Positions 8,301 to 13,578 of a stretch of 13,578 bases of DNA are shown one piece after another (the first letter of the stretch is position 1; the number at the start of each line of letters is the position of its first letter). This DNA comes from Candidatus Cloacimonadota bacterium. Its GTDB lineage: Bacteria; Cloacimonadota; Cloacimonadia; Cloacimonadales; TCS61. The stretch is from positions 1-13,578 of the forward strand of contig DAOUVH010000009.1 of assembly GCA_030667725.1 (NCBI GenBank), in the 5' to 3' direction. The position numbers and the translations under genes are program-made. The notes beneath the pieces were generated by a model. It was not told where the DNA came from. It searched no databases and was given only the letters and a program-made list of their open reading frames with translations.

Positions 8301-8495
8301 CTTAATAACCAGCTTTTCCATTTCAGCCGGAGAAACACCACGATAGCTGACCATGATATAGAATGAACCAAAGTCAACCGCTGGCATCTCTTCCTTGGGC
8401 ATGTTTATCATTGTGTACAAACCAAATATGAACACAATGATCATGATCATATTTATCAGAACACCGTTATCTACAGAAAATTTTGCTAAAGACAT
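5331..8495 (-). CDS. RND efflux pump, AcrB/HAE family inner-membrane subunit
   Basis: At 1054 residues it has the usual RND length. TM1 is at about 12-31, followed by a large periplasmic porter loop (32-330), TM2-6 (about 333-480), a cytoplasmic basic link (485-518, RKKKDHK), TM7 (520-540), a second periplasmic loop (541-870) and TM8-12 (873-1035). GMIVDDAIIVLENI (393-406) in TM4 carries D397 and D398, the proton-relay aspartates. In TM10 the sequence GVVVNDALVLVDF has N941-D942, where AcrB has a lysine; this is common in non-enterobacterial pumps. The protein ends in EDCVDCD, an unusual tail with two cysteines. GGGAG precedes the ATG, 22 nt after the adaptor gene. It should export drugs, detergents or metabolites from the periplasm using the proton gradient, together with the adaptor and channel encoded upstream. 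The substrate is not inferable. Confidence 0.96.
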   Translation of the reverse strand: MSLAKFSVDNGVLINMIMIIVFIFGLYTMINMPKEEMPAVDFGSFYIMVSYRGVSPAEMEKLVIKKIEDQLTDLEDVDYMSSTASEGRATIYIQMDPKADIEKAWSDLNTEMDKVNDLPDDADDPFLLQLNMREVNEICTVTLGGDLSDNALRELADDFKDEILDLDYISKVEIAGTRDRQIWIDSNIQKLKEYGISLTDLANAINMRNMNAPGGSIKVGYAEFLIRTMGEFDNIDQIGDLVVRMDDNGRSVRIEDVAAVRDTLEEATTLSKLDGKKAVTVDIYKKADGNIITVMENVREKATEFENRMDGLSVEVRNDGSIRVKNSISTLGNNALMGIILVFIVLWIFIGWKNALFAAWGIPFSFLLAFILMQRFDVTINNLSLFALILVLGMIVDDAIIVLENIHRYREMGMSPRDAAIKGTQEIMWPVVAAVATTIAAFMPLLMMEGMMGKFMSVFPIVVSMALFASLFESLVILPSHVAEFSGKSNFDRKKKDHKLHEWLVRKYRVAVKKVLRHRLLTMLALIGALLLSVLILFSGLVKFQFFSRAKPQTIVMNLETPTGTSLEKTDEVVTQIENFILKIPEKADIEAVVSTVGQYSENHRNMVETRNANIKIDLVELDDMQFSHDQIKNRIRKYLETLPGLYTFSFKDGGRGGPPTGEDIEIRIKGDDLTRLEEIGDYVISEIEKIPGTSDLETSFSEGKKEIRIVPKHDKLALYGLNVQTISSLVGYASFGGYISKYRGSGMDEYDIILRVLDEQIDELSDLENLPVRTRNGDVIALKEVADLEIGSGYAQIEHRDRKRVITVTGSVTTYQENGRTILRSADEVTELLRGNIITGSKGYLTGFTERFPGYQIEYGGQAEEQAKTNNSLYFAFGVALLLVFTILATQFKSAVQPLIVMFTIPFAFIGVIFGLLVTRLPFSMMTMISVVALAGVVVNDALVLVDFVNRERANGVDRWNSLINAGAIRLRPIIMTTVTTIAGFMPIILSTSSITADWKPMAVSIAFGLAFATVLTLFVIPVIYSLVDSLFGKLGMTRFKTHAKYEDCVDCD

Positions 8496-8517
8496 ATCAT
8501 CTCCCTTTTCATGTTGA

Positions 8518-9618
8518 TCAATTTATCTCGAAGCCGGATTTCACTTCTACCAGAGTTCCGTCGGAAAGACTGTCTATACCGTCGATCACCAGTTTATCTC
8601 CTGCCTGCAGTCCGGATTTTATTATTATATTATTAGCTACTTTTTCTCCCAGTTCCACTATTCTGAGTTTAGCCCTGTTCTCCGAATTTATAACGTAAAC
8701 AAATTGTTTATCATATTTTTCGCGCAGGTTCTCGATAGAAGTGTAGAGCACATTTTTAAATGTTTGGGAATAGATGTGTCCTTCGACCACCATTCCCGGG
8801 AAAAGTTCCATATTTGGATTGGACAGTGTGATTTCTATTGGATAGTTATTCCCACCTGTAACAGGACGAATTCCAACACCAGATATCTTACCTTCATATT
8901 CTTTTCCATTGTATACAACAATTACATGGTCATCTTTTTTTACAAAGGAAATATCAGATTCACTTATCCCTGATTTGATCTTTAGCTTTTTGGAATTAAC
9001 TATACCTACAATTTTCATCCCCGGATTCACCATTTCACCAACTTCCAAATTAAGTTCAGCGAGAAAACCTGAAACAGGTGCCGTAAACTTAGAATTCTCT
9101 AAATTCTTCCGTGCACTTTCAGCATTAGCCAGGGCACCATTGTAACCTGCCTGAGCATTCTTGAGAAAACTTGTAGCCTGCAGGAATTCACTTTCTGAAA
9201 TTTTATTCTCATCATACAATCTCTGGGAAGCTTTCATGCTCATACTAGCTGTTTCCATATTTGCTTCCGCTGCCATCAAAGCTGCCTGAGCCTGTAACAA
9301 TAGATTTTTTGAATCGGTGTTATCAACCCTGCCGATAGCATCACCTTTATCTATCCAATCACCCAGATTTTTGTAAATTTCAACTACTTTCCCATTTGTT
9401 TCACTGGAAAGATCAACATCTGTGATCCCTTCCAATTTGCCAATGATATTTACATATTTTTCAAGATCTTCTAATTCCATTTCCTGAACCATTACGATCA
9501 CTTCTTGCTCCTTAGATTTGCCACTCTCATCCATGCCGGGTTTTTTGTTTTCCGTGCAGGAAATAAGTGATACTAAGACCACAAGAATTATTAAAGTTAG
9601 TTTAAATAATTGTTTCAT
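8518..9618 (-). CDS. RND efflux membrane fusion protein (periplasmic adaptor lipoprotein)
   Basis: A 366-residue adaptor. Residues 1-20 are a lipoprotein signal with lipobox LISC, so C21 is the likely lipidated residue anchoring the protein in the inner membrane. A lipoyl-like half motif at 76-99 (GKVVEIYKNLGDWIDKGDAIG) pairs with a second at 178-200 (FTAPVSGFLAELNLEVGEM). Between them an alanine-rich alpha-helical hairpin (about 103-176) should reach the TolC-type channel. A beta barrel (about 205-285, ending LFPGMVVEGHI) and a membrane-proximal domain (about 286-360, SGLQAGDKLVIDG) follow. This is the classic HlyD/AcrA layout at typical length. The GGGGGAG ribosome site at 9621-9627 lies in the 12-nt gap after the channel gene. 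It bridges the pump to the outer-membrane channel. Confidence 0.95.
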   Translation of the reverse strand: MKQLFKLTLIILVVLVSLISCTENKKPGMDESGKSKEQEVIVMVQEMELEDLEKYVNIIGKLEGITDVDLSSETNGKVVEIYKNLGDWIDKGDAIGRVDNTDSKNLLLQAQAALMAAEANMETASMSMKASQRLYDENKISESEFLQATSFLKNAQAGYNGALANAESARKNLENSKFTAPVSGFLAELNLEVGEMVNPGMKIVGIVNSKKLKIKSGISESDISFVKKDDHVIVVYNGKEYEGKISGVGIRPVTGGNNYPIEITLSNPNMELFPGMVVEGHIYSQTFKNVLYTSIENLREKYDKQFVYVINSENRAKLRIVELGEKVANNIIIKSGLQAGDKLVIDGIDSLSDGTLVEVKSGFEIN

Positions 9619-9630
9619 TTCTCCCCCATT

Positions 9631-10956
9631 TTATTTATTTAATATTTTTTCTAAAATTTGCGGATCTTCAGTACCCATCAATAACTGCAATGTTGACTTA
9701 GCACGCAAGAAATTATAAAAACTGGTTGTGTATTGGTTTTGTGCTGAGGTAAACATCACTTCCGTAGAGAGAAGATCATTAGCAGTAATTACACCATGAG
9801 TAAATCTTTCTTTCATCTGTGCATATGTTTCTTTAGAATATTCCATTGCAAGTTTGGAAGATCTTACTGTCTTAGCTGCTGCAACCAGATTTATTAATGA
9901 ACTTCGCAGTGAAAGTATAATCGTATTGTTGACTGATTCTAAGGCATATTTCGATTGCTTCAGATTATGGTTAGCTTTTGCAACTTCCAAACCATTATCT
10001 GCAAGCGGAAATATGGGAATTGAAAGATAGACTCCTAATTGACCACTCTCAATAAAATCTTCCTGGTAATCGTATTTTGACCAACTATTGGAATATTGTA
10101 AATTCACTGATGGTAAGAAGTTTCCACCAGCCAACAGTAAAGATTTTTTATTTGTATCAACCGAGATCTCAGAAATCTTAAGTGATGGATTATTGGCTTC
10201 ACCAATATCAATTATCGCATTGGTCATTTCATCTAATTCGGAAATAGATTTACTGCTTAATTCATCTAAAGTTGGTTGATGAATCTCAATTGGAATTTCT
10301 GCAAGTTCTTTCACTTTCTCAATCTGCAAGTAATTAGCTAATTCCAATAAGCTTATCTGGTAAAGATTTTCTATCTGGATCAGGGTAACTTCTTTAACTG
10401 CTAATTCAGATTGTAATTGTAGATATTCTGCTTTGGAAAGCGTTCCAGTATCGTAGCGGATCTGAGCGATCTCTACATTTGTTTGGGAAGAGAGAAGATC
10501 CTTTTGTGAGATTTCCAACAAAACCTGGTTTTCCAGAACACTAAAATATTTTGATTCCACATCAGCTATTGTACTTAAGGTCTTGCTTTTCAAACTCTCT
10601 TCAGAGATCTTATAGCCATCATTAGACATCCGCGCACCTAACCAGAGTTTGCCACCATTGAAAACAGGTTGATCGATTGTATATCCATAAGATTTGGATT
10701 CTTCTGCTGGTTCTGAACCCATCATCAATCTCGGTTCATCATATTTAGAGTAGTTACCGCTTAAACTGGCTGTAGGGATCAAATTTATATATGATTGCCA
10801 AAGACTATTCTTACTGGCTTTGGTTGCCTGCTGTTGAGACAACAAATCTGGATTGTTTTTTAGGGCAAGCTTCTTTGCTTCATCCAACGAAAGTGATTGC
10901 GCTGTTAAGCTCATTGATAATAGAATCACAATAATTGATAATAGTATTTTTTTCAT
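9631..10956 (-). CDS. TolC family outer-membrane efflux channel
   Basis: A 441-residue protein with a signal peptide (1-19, cleavage near LTA-QS). The mature part opens with LSLDEAKKLALKNNPDLLSQQ, the signature start of the outer-membrane efflux protein family. Two homologous halves (about 21-205 and 235-440) each hold long helices rich in A, S, Q, E and K plus a short beta segment. The length is normal. Three of these proteins would form a beta barrel in the outer membrane with an alpha tunnel in the periplasm, the exit duct for the RND pump. Its ATG overlaps the stop codon of the upstream regulator gene (ATGA), and its GAGGAG site (10962-10967) lies inside that gene's last codons, so translation of the two is probably coupled. 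Confidence 0.94.
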   Translation of the reverse strand: MKKILLSIIVILLSMSLTAQSLSLDEAKKLALKNNPDLLSQQQATKASKNSLWQSYINLIPTASLSGNYSKYDEPRLMMGSEPAEESKSYGYTIDQPVFNGGKLWLGARMSNDGYKISEESLKSKTLSTIADVESKYFSVLENQVLLEISQKDLLSSQTNVEIAQIRYDTGTLSKAEYLQLQSELAVKEVTLIQIENLYQISLLELANYLQIEKVKELAEIPIEIHQPTLDELSSKSISELDEMTNAIIDIGEANNPSLKISEISVDTNKKSLLLAGGNFLPSVNLQYSNSWSKYDYQEDFIESGQLGVYLSIPIFPLADNGLEVAKANHNLKQSKYALESVNNTIILSLRSSLINLVAAAKTVRSSKLAMEYSKETYAQMKERFTHGVITANDLLSTEVMFTSAQNQYTTSFYNFLRAKSTLQLLMGTEDPQILEKILNK

Positions 10957-11528
10957 TTATTCTCCTCTTTCAGAAATACGAATTCATTTTCGGGCTTCAG
11001 AACTTCATCTTTCAATTTTAATAAATTTCTTTTTTCTGTCTTATGCATATCTTCTCCCCTATTCATTAATATCCGAATATAAAAAGGAGTTTTCATTTTT
11101 TCTTCCGGTGGGATATTACATTTTTCTTTGTGATATTTTATATGAGTTAATATTTTATCTAATCGTTTGTCTAAAAGTTGAAGAAACATTTTTTTATTTA
11201 TCCCATTTCCCATAAAAGATATTGCCATCCAGAAGTCAGCATTCAGTTCACCTTTAGACTCCAGAAAGTACTTTATAATTTCACGGAAATGTTGTATTCC
11301 TGTTTTTGAGATAGTAAATACTTTTCGTGGCGGATTATTTCCTTCTACAACCTGTTTGCCGGAAATATATTTATTTGCTTCTAAGCGCTGTAGTGCTTTG
11401 TAGATGGAAGGCATTTTCACACCTGCCCACACATCAAGTCCTTTCATTTTTGTAAATTGGATAATTTCATAACCATACATCGATTTCCTGTTCAGAAAAC
11501 CGAGTATGACCAAATCTGATTTATTCAT
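10953..11528 (-). CDS. PadR family transcriptional regulator
   Basis: A 191-residue cytoplasmic DNA-binding protein. Residues 4-90 are a PadR winged helix: LVILGFLNRKSMYGYEII (6-23), then the recognition part MPSIYKALQRLEANKYI (39-55) and the wing RKVFTISKTGIQHF (68-81). Residues 95-175 are a helical dimerisation region of the longer, Vir-type PadR subgroup. It is the first gene of the efflux operon. A full AAAGGAGG ribosome site at 11534-11541 supports the start. PadR proteins usually repress drug-responsive or stress genes and often their own operon, letting go when they bind a ligand. Position and overlap with the channel gene make it the likely local repressor of this pump. The inducer is unknown. 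Confidence 0.92.
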   Translation of the reverse strand: MNKSDLVILGFLNRKSMYGYEIIQFTKMKGLDVWAGVKMPSIYKALQRLEANKYISGKQVVEGNNPPRKVFTISKTGIQHFREIIKYFLESKGELNADFWMAISFMGNGINKKMFLQLLDKRLDKILTHIKYHKEKCNIPPEEKMKTPFYIRILMNRGEDMHKTEKRNLLKLKDEVLKPENEFVFLKEENK

Positions 11529-11558
11529 TGAAGCCTCCTTTCCAATTCATTTTTTTCA

Positions 11559-11573
11559 TCTATGCAATATAGA
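11559..11573. promoter_or_regulatory. Small inverted repeat close to the PadR start
   Basis: TCTAT (11559-11563) and ATAGA (11569-11573) flank GCAAT. The repeat is 30 nt upstream of the PadR start codon and overlaps a minus-strand TATATT that could be a -10. It resembles half of the longer repeat at 11626-11642 (TCTA/TAGA core), so it may be a second, weaker operator. Arms this short also occur by chance. Confidence 0.3.
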
Positions 11574-11625
11574 CAGAAAAATATATGGAATCCTGCATTT
11601 TATTTTCTATTACTTTCTTTTTTAC

Positions 11626-11642
11626 TATTCTACTATAGAATA
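11626..11642. promoter_or_regulatory. 17-bp perfect inverted repeat, candidate PadR operator
   Basis: TATTCTA-CTA-TAGAATA is a perfect dyad with 7-bp arms and a 3-bp centre, about 98 nt upstream of the PadR start. A dyad of this size suits a dimeric winged-helix regulator. It contains a minus-strand TATAGT, so binding could block RNA polymerase. The link to PadR is inferred from position only. Confidence 0.45.
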
Positions 11643-11840
11643 AGGCAAAAGAAATTTCAGGCAATTTATTGTCAATTATATTATTATAAAGTAGAGTAGT
11701 CCCGATGTTCAAATGTGATATTCTGAGATTATTTTTCTGACAGTATAGGATTTTAACTTCTTTATATTATTAGTGTTAGCAATTCCGAACAGGATATTTT
11801 TCTTGACACTATTAGGCACAAAAAGTTTTTCACCAGATAT

Positions 11841-11856
11841 TTTATTTTAAAATAAA
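11841..11856. repeat. AT-only 16-bp palindrome upstream of the glucosaminidase gene
   Basis: TTTATTTTAAAATAAA is a perfect palindrome, 44 nt before the start codon at 11900. It may be an AT-rich promoter element or operator. Being made only of A and T in an AT-rich gap, it could equally be chance. Confidence 0.35.
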
Positions 11857-11899
11857 TTAGAATCCTGTTTAAGATGAATAGGTAAAATATGGAGATTTA

Positions 11900-12685
11900 A
11901 TGCATCAAAATAAGTTGTTTTCGTTTTTAATAATATTTATTGTTATTGTATTTGCAATAACAGATATAGTTCATGCTTCACAATTACGGGATATCCAAAT
12001 AATCGAAATTGAGCAATTCACTTCAGTCCCTGAATTTTCAGGCATTTTAACTTATGATGAAAATATTCAATCATTCTTTGATTTTCTAAGTCCGATCATT
12101 AAATCAGAAAATAGTTACATAATGCAAGACAGGATTAAATTATTGAAGCTGATCAAGAAATCTGAGAAAGGAAATCTTAATAATAATGATATTAACTGGA
12201 TCAATGATAGGGCACGATATTATAAGTTACAAAATTTTTCATATAAAAGTCAGGAAAACTTATCATATTTATTAATAAGAATTGATGTTATCCCTGAATT
12301 AATGGTAATGTCTCAAGCTGCCATTGAGTCTGCATATGGAACATCAGGATTTGCAAAAAAAGCGAATAATCTTTTCGGTATGCGAACATTATCTCCAAAT
12401 AGAGGTATTATTCCTAAACAGCACGCAAAGAACACACGAATCTATGTAGCAAAATATGATACGATTAATCAATCAATTCAATGTTATTTACGAAATTTGA
12501 ATACACATCAGGCTTATGATTCTTTGAGGAAAATGCGTAAAGATTTTCGTAAAATAAATGAACCTCTTGATGCATTTAAGCTTGTATATGGATTGAAAAA
12601 ATATTCTACCGAGGGTGATATTTACGTTCAAAAGATCCGAAGAACCATGAAGAAACATGAAAGTAAAATTAATGGGAACATTTAG
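11900..12685 (+). CDS. Bax-like glucosaminidase (peptidoglycan hydrolase)
   Basis: A 261-residue exported protein; GGAG at 11891-11894 supports the start. Residues 1-26 form a signal peptide or anchor (hydrophobic 8-24, possible cleavage after VHA). The C-terminal domain (about 120-255) matches the mannosyl-glycoprotein endo-beta-N-acetylglucosaminidase family as in E. coli Bax: IPELMVMSQAAIESAYGTS (131-149) with E143 as the likely catalytic acid, then FAKKANNLFGMR (151-162), RGIIPKQ (168-174) and YLRNLNTHQAYDSLR (196-210). It should cut the glycan strands of peptidoglycan in the periplasm. The N-terminal region (27-115) is less conserved, and its function is not evident. It is followed by an 87-bp gap before the next gene, so it may or may not share that transcript. 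Base composition is AT-richer than the efflux operon. Confidence 0.88.
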   Translation: MHQNKLFSFLIIFIVIVFAITDIVHASQLRDIQIIEIEQFTSVPEFSGILTYDENIQSFFDFLSPIIKSENSYIMQDRIKLLKLIKKSEKGNLNNNDINWINDRARYYKLQNFSYKSQENLSYLLIRIDVIPELMVMSQAAIESAYGTSGFAKKANNLFGMRTLSPNRGIIPKQHAKNTRIYVAKYDTINQSIQCYLRNLNTHQAYDSLRKMRKDFRKINEPLDAFKLVYGLKKYSTEGDIYVQKIRRTMKKHESKINGNI

Positions 12686-12700
12686 TAATTTATAAAAGGA

Positions 12701-12706
12701 TTGACA
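12701..12706 (+). promoter_or_regulatory. TTGACA motif upstream of the small membrane gene
   Basis: A perfect -35-like hexamer in the gap after the glucosaminidase gene, 66 nt before the ATG at 12773. No good -10 follows at 17 nt (ATTTTT). It suggests that the 12773 and 13087 genes may have their own promoter. Confidence 0.3.
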
Positions 12707-12708
12707 TG

Positions 12709-12729
12709 TTGAACAGCTATTCAATTTTT
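12709..12729 (+). terminator. Weak hairpin plus T5 after the glucosaminidase gene
   Basis: TTGAA (12709-12713) pairs with TTCAA (12720-12724) around a 6-nt loop and is followed by TTTTT. The AT-rich 5-bp stem is unlikely to be an efficient terminator, so partial read-through into the next genes is plausible. Confidence 0.25.
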
Positions 12730-12733
12730 AGAT

Positions 12734-12752
12734 AAATTTATTACATAAATTT
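12734..12752. repeat. 19-bp inverted repeat just before the small membrane gene
   Basis: AAATTTAT-TAC-ATAAATTT has perfect 8-bp arms and a 3-bp centre, ending 8 nt before the GAGGAG ribosome site. It could be an operator or a weak mRNA hairpin. It is AT-only in its arms, so chance is possible. Confidence 0.35.
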
Positions 12753-12772
12753 TTTGAATCGAGGAGAAATAA

Positions 12773-13090
12773 ATGGCTATCCCATTAAATAAAAAAGAAA
12801 AAGATTTTATGCGAAAAATATTAAAATGGGACCAGCAAAAGGTTTCACTTATAGTTATAATAAATAATCTAGTTTTGATTGCTGGTATGATAGTAACCCT
12901 ATATGTTGCTTTCAAAACAATTACAAACTTAAATAATCTTCAGTCATTATGGTTACTTTTACCCGGATATGTCATTGGAATATTACTGTTGAGTATTTTT
13001 ATTATTGGAGATGTAAGGGTTAAAGAACGCAGGAAATATGCTGCGGTTATGCGAAAGATCTTGATCCACAGCAGAAATAATGAGTTATGA
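12773..13090 (+). CDS. Small two-helix membrane protein, unknown function
   Basis: A 105-residue protein I do not recognise. A strong GAGGAGAA site (12761-12768) precedes the ATG, which argues for a real gene. It has a charged N terminus (1-23, KKEKDFMRK), TM1 at about 24-46 (VSLIVIINNLVLIAGMIVTLYVA), a short loop with NLNNLQ, TM2 at about 57-78 and a basic tail (82-102, RVKERRKYAAVMRK). By the positive-inside rule both ends are cytoplasmic, so it is a hairpin in the inner membrane. There is no signal peptide and no enzyme motif. Its stop codon overlaps the start of the AMMECR1-domain gene (ATGA, 13087-13090), so the two are probably translated together. Possible roles are a membrane partner of that pathway or an unrelated passenger. 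Confidence 0.8.
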   Translation: MAIPLNKKEKDFMRKILKWDQQKVSLIVIINNLVLIAGMIVTLYVAFKTITNLNNLQSLWLLLPGYVIGILLLSIFIIGDVRVKERRKYAAVMRKILIHSRNNEL

Positions 13091-13578
13091 ACGATATAGA
13101 TAGATCACAATTATTAGATCTGGCTAGAAAAAGTATTGAATATTATTTAGATTATAAGAAAAAATATATTTTAAAGAATCCTGATAATCCTGCATTTAAG
13201 AAAGATCGAGCAGTATTCGTTACACTTCATAAAGATGGAAATCTTCGCGGTTGTATTGGGCATATGCACGCACAAATGTCACTGGATAAAGCAGTAATAG
13301 AAATGGCTACGGCCTCAGCCTTTGAAGATCCCCGGTTCCCACCTGTTCAAAAAGAAGAATTGGCAAAAATTGAAATTGAGATTTCTGTATTATCACCTAT
13401 GGAAAGAATATCTGATTATAAGAAAATTCGTATGGGGATAGATGGAGTTTGGATTAAAAAAGGTTTTCGCAGTGGAGTTTATCTTCCACAGGTAGCAATA
13501 GAAACAGGTTGGGATCGTGAAACTTTCTTAAGAAGTTTATGCTCTTCTAAAGCCGGATTACCGGCAGATGATTATAAA
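13087..13578 (+). CDS. amrA: AmmeMemoRadiSam system protein A (AMMECR1 domain), cut by window end
   Basis: The frame is open for 164 codons to the window edge, so the C terminus is missing. It starts at an ATG overlapping the previous stop codon and lacks a strong ribosome site of its own, which fits translational coupling. The AMMECR1 domain is clear: RAVFVTLHKDGNLRGCIGH (41-59) contains the hallmark LRGCIG, followed by AFEDPRFPPVQKEEL (78-92), IEIEISVLSPMERI (95-108), GVWIKKGFRSGVYLPQVA (120-137) and WDRETFLRSLCSSKAGLP (142-159). In bacteria and archaea this family is encoded alone or beside a Memo-like protein and a radical SAM enzyme (the AmmeMemoRadiSam set); those would be expected just downstream if the set is complete here. 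I know of no settled biochemical role. No signal peptide or membrane segment, so probably cytoplasmic. Confidence 0.93.
   Translation, partial: MNDIDRSQLLDLARKSIEYYLDYKKKYILKNPDNPAFKKDRAVFVTLHKDGNLRGCIGHMHAQMSLDKAVIEMATASAFEDPRFPPVQKEELAKIEIEISVLSPMERISDYKKIRMGIDGVWIKKGFRSGVYLPQVAIETGWDRETFLRSLCSSKAGLPADDYK

Larger units (their letters stand above)
11529..11899. other. Divergent regulatory region, 371 bp, no gene
   Basis: This very AT-rich stretch separates the PadR operon (minus) from the glucosaminidase gene (plus). No coding frame with a ribosome site was seen. It holds two inverted repeats near the PadR side, TTGACA hexamers facing each gene (11670-11675 minus, 11803-11808 plus) and an AT-only palindrome near the plus-strand gene. 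Neither TTGACA has a convincing -10 at standard spacing. It presumably contains the promoters of both transcripts. Confidence 0.6.

Noticed and set aside
10853..11215. Open plus-strand frame of 120 codons across the PadR/channel gene junction
   Set aside because: It is antisense to two confident genes, and its phenylalanine/leucine-rich product reflects the poly-T of the reverse strand.
11788..11869. AACAGGAT (11788-11795) and ATCCTGTT (11862-11869) as an inverted repeat
   Set aside because: Eight-base arms 66 bp apart are expected about once by chance in a 371-bp region, and they flank nothing obvious.

Overview
The window looks like a stretch of chromosome from an AT-rich Gram-negative bacterium of the FCB/Cloacimonadota type. 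The Gram-negative envelope is shown by a complete tripartite RND efflux system with a TolC-type outer-membrane protein, a lipobox adaptor and a signal peptide-bearing M14 peptidase with tandem C-terminal beta domains. The Cloacimonadota guess rests on overall protein flavour (AT-rich codons, secreted M14 peptidase with Ig-like tail, AmmeMemoRadiSam protein A) and is an inference, not a proof. No rRNA, tRNA, CRISPR array or transposase was seen.

Layout. (1) 1-2042, minus: the first 680 residues of a secreted zinc carboxypeptidase (M14), its C terminus cut off by the window start. (2) 2194-3366, plus: an ATP-grasp ligase carrying an in-frame, GC-richer tandem repeat (KIEDKVKV / KVEDKTKV / KAKV) that looks inserted into its N-terminal domain. 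(3) 3473-5104, minus: a beta-class DNA methyltransferase fused to a C-terminal PD-(D/E)XK nuclease-like domain, with no separate restriction gene nearby. (4) 5331-11528, minus: a four-gene operon read in the order PadR-type repressor, TolC-like protein, membrane fusion lipoprotein, RND pump. The genes overlap or are 12-22 nt apart, and the operon ends in a strong inverted repeat just after the pump's stop codon. (5) 11900-13578, plus: a Bax-like glucosaminidase, a 105-residue two-helix membrane protein of unknown function, and the first 164 residues of an AMMECR1-domain protein (AmmeMemoRadiSam system protein A), whose start codon overlaps the stop of the small membrane gene.

How the genes work together. 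The PadR operon is self-contained: the regulator is made first, is translationally coupled to the outer-membrane channel, and probably controls its own operon through inverted repeats in the 371-bp divergent region upstream. The methyltransferase/nuclease fusion could act as a single-polypeptide restriction-modification or epigenetic enzyme. The pair 12773/13087 ties an unknown membrane protein to the AmmeMemoRadiSam pathway.

The items most worth a second look are the repeat insertion in the ATP-grasp gene, the methyltransferase-nuclease fusion with its A9 tract, and the small membrane protein coupled to the AMMECR1 gene.
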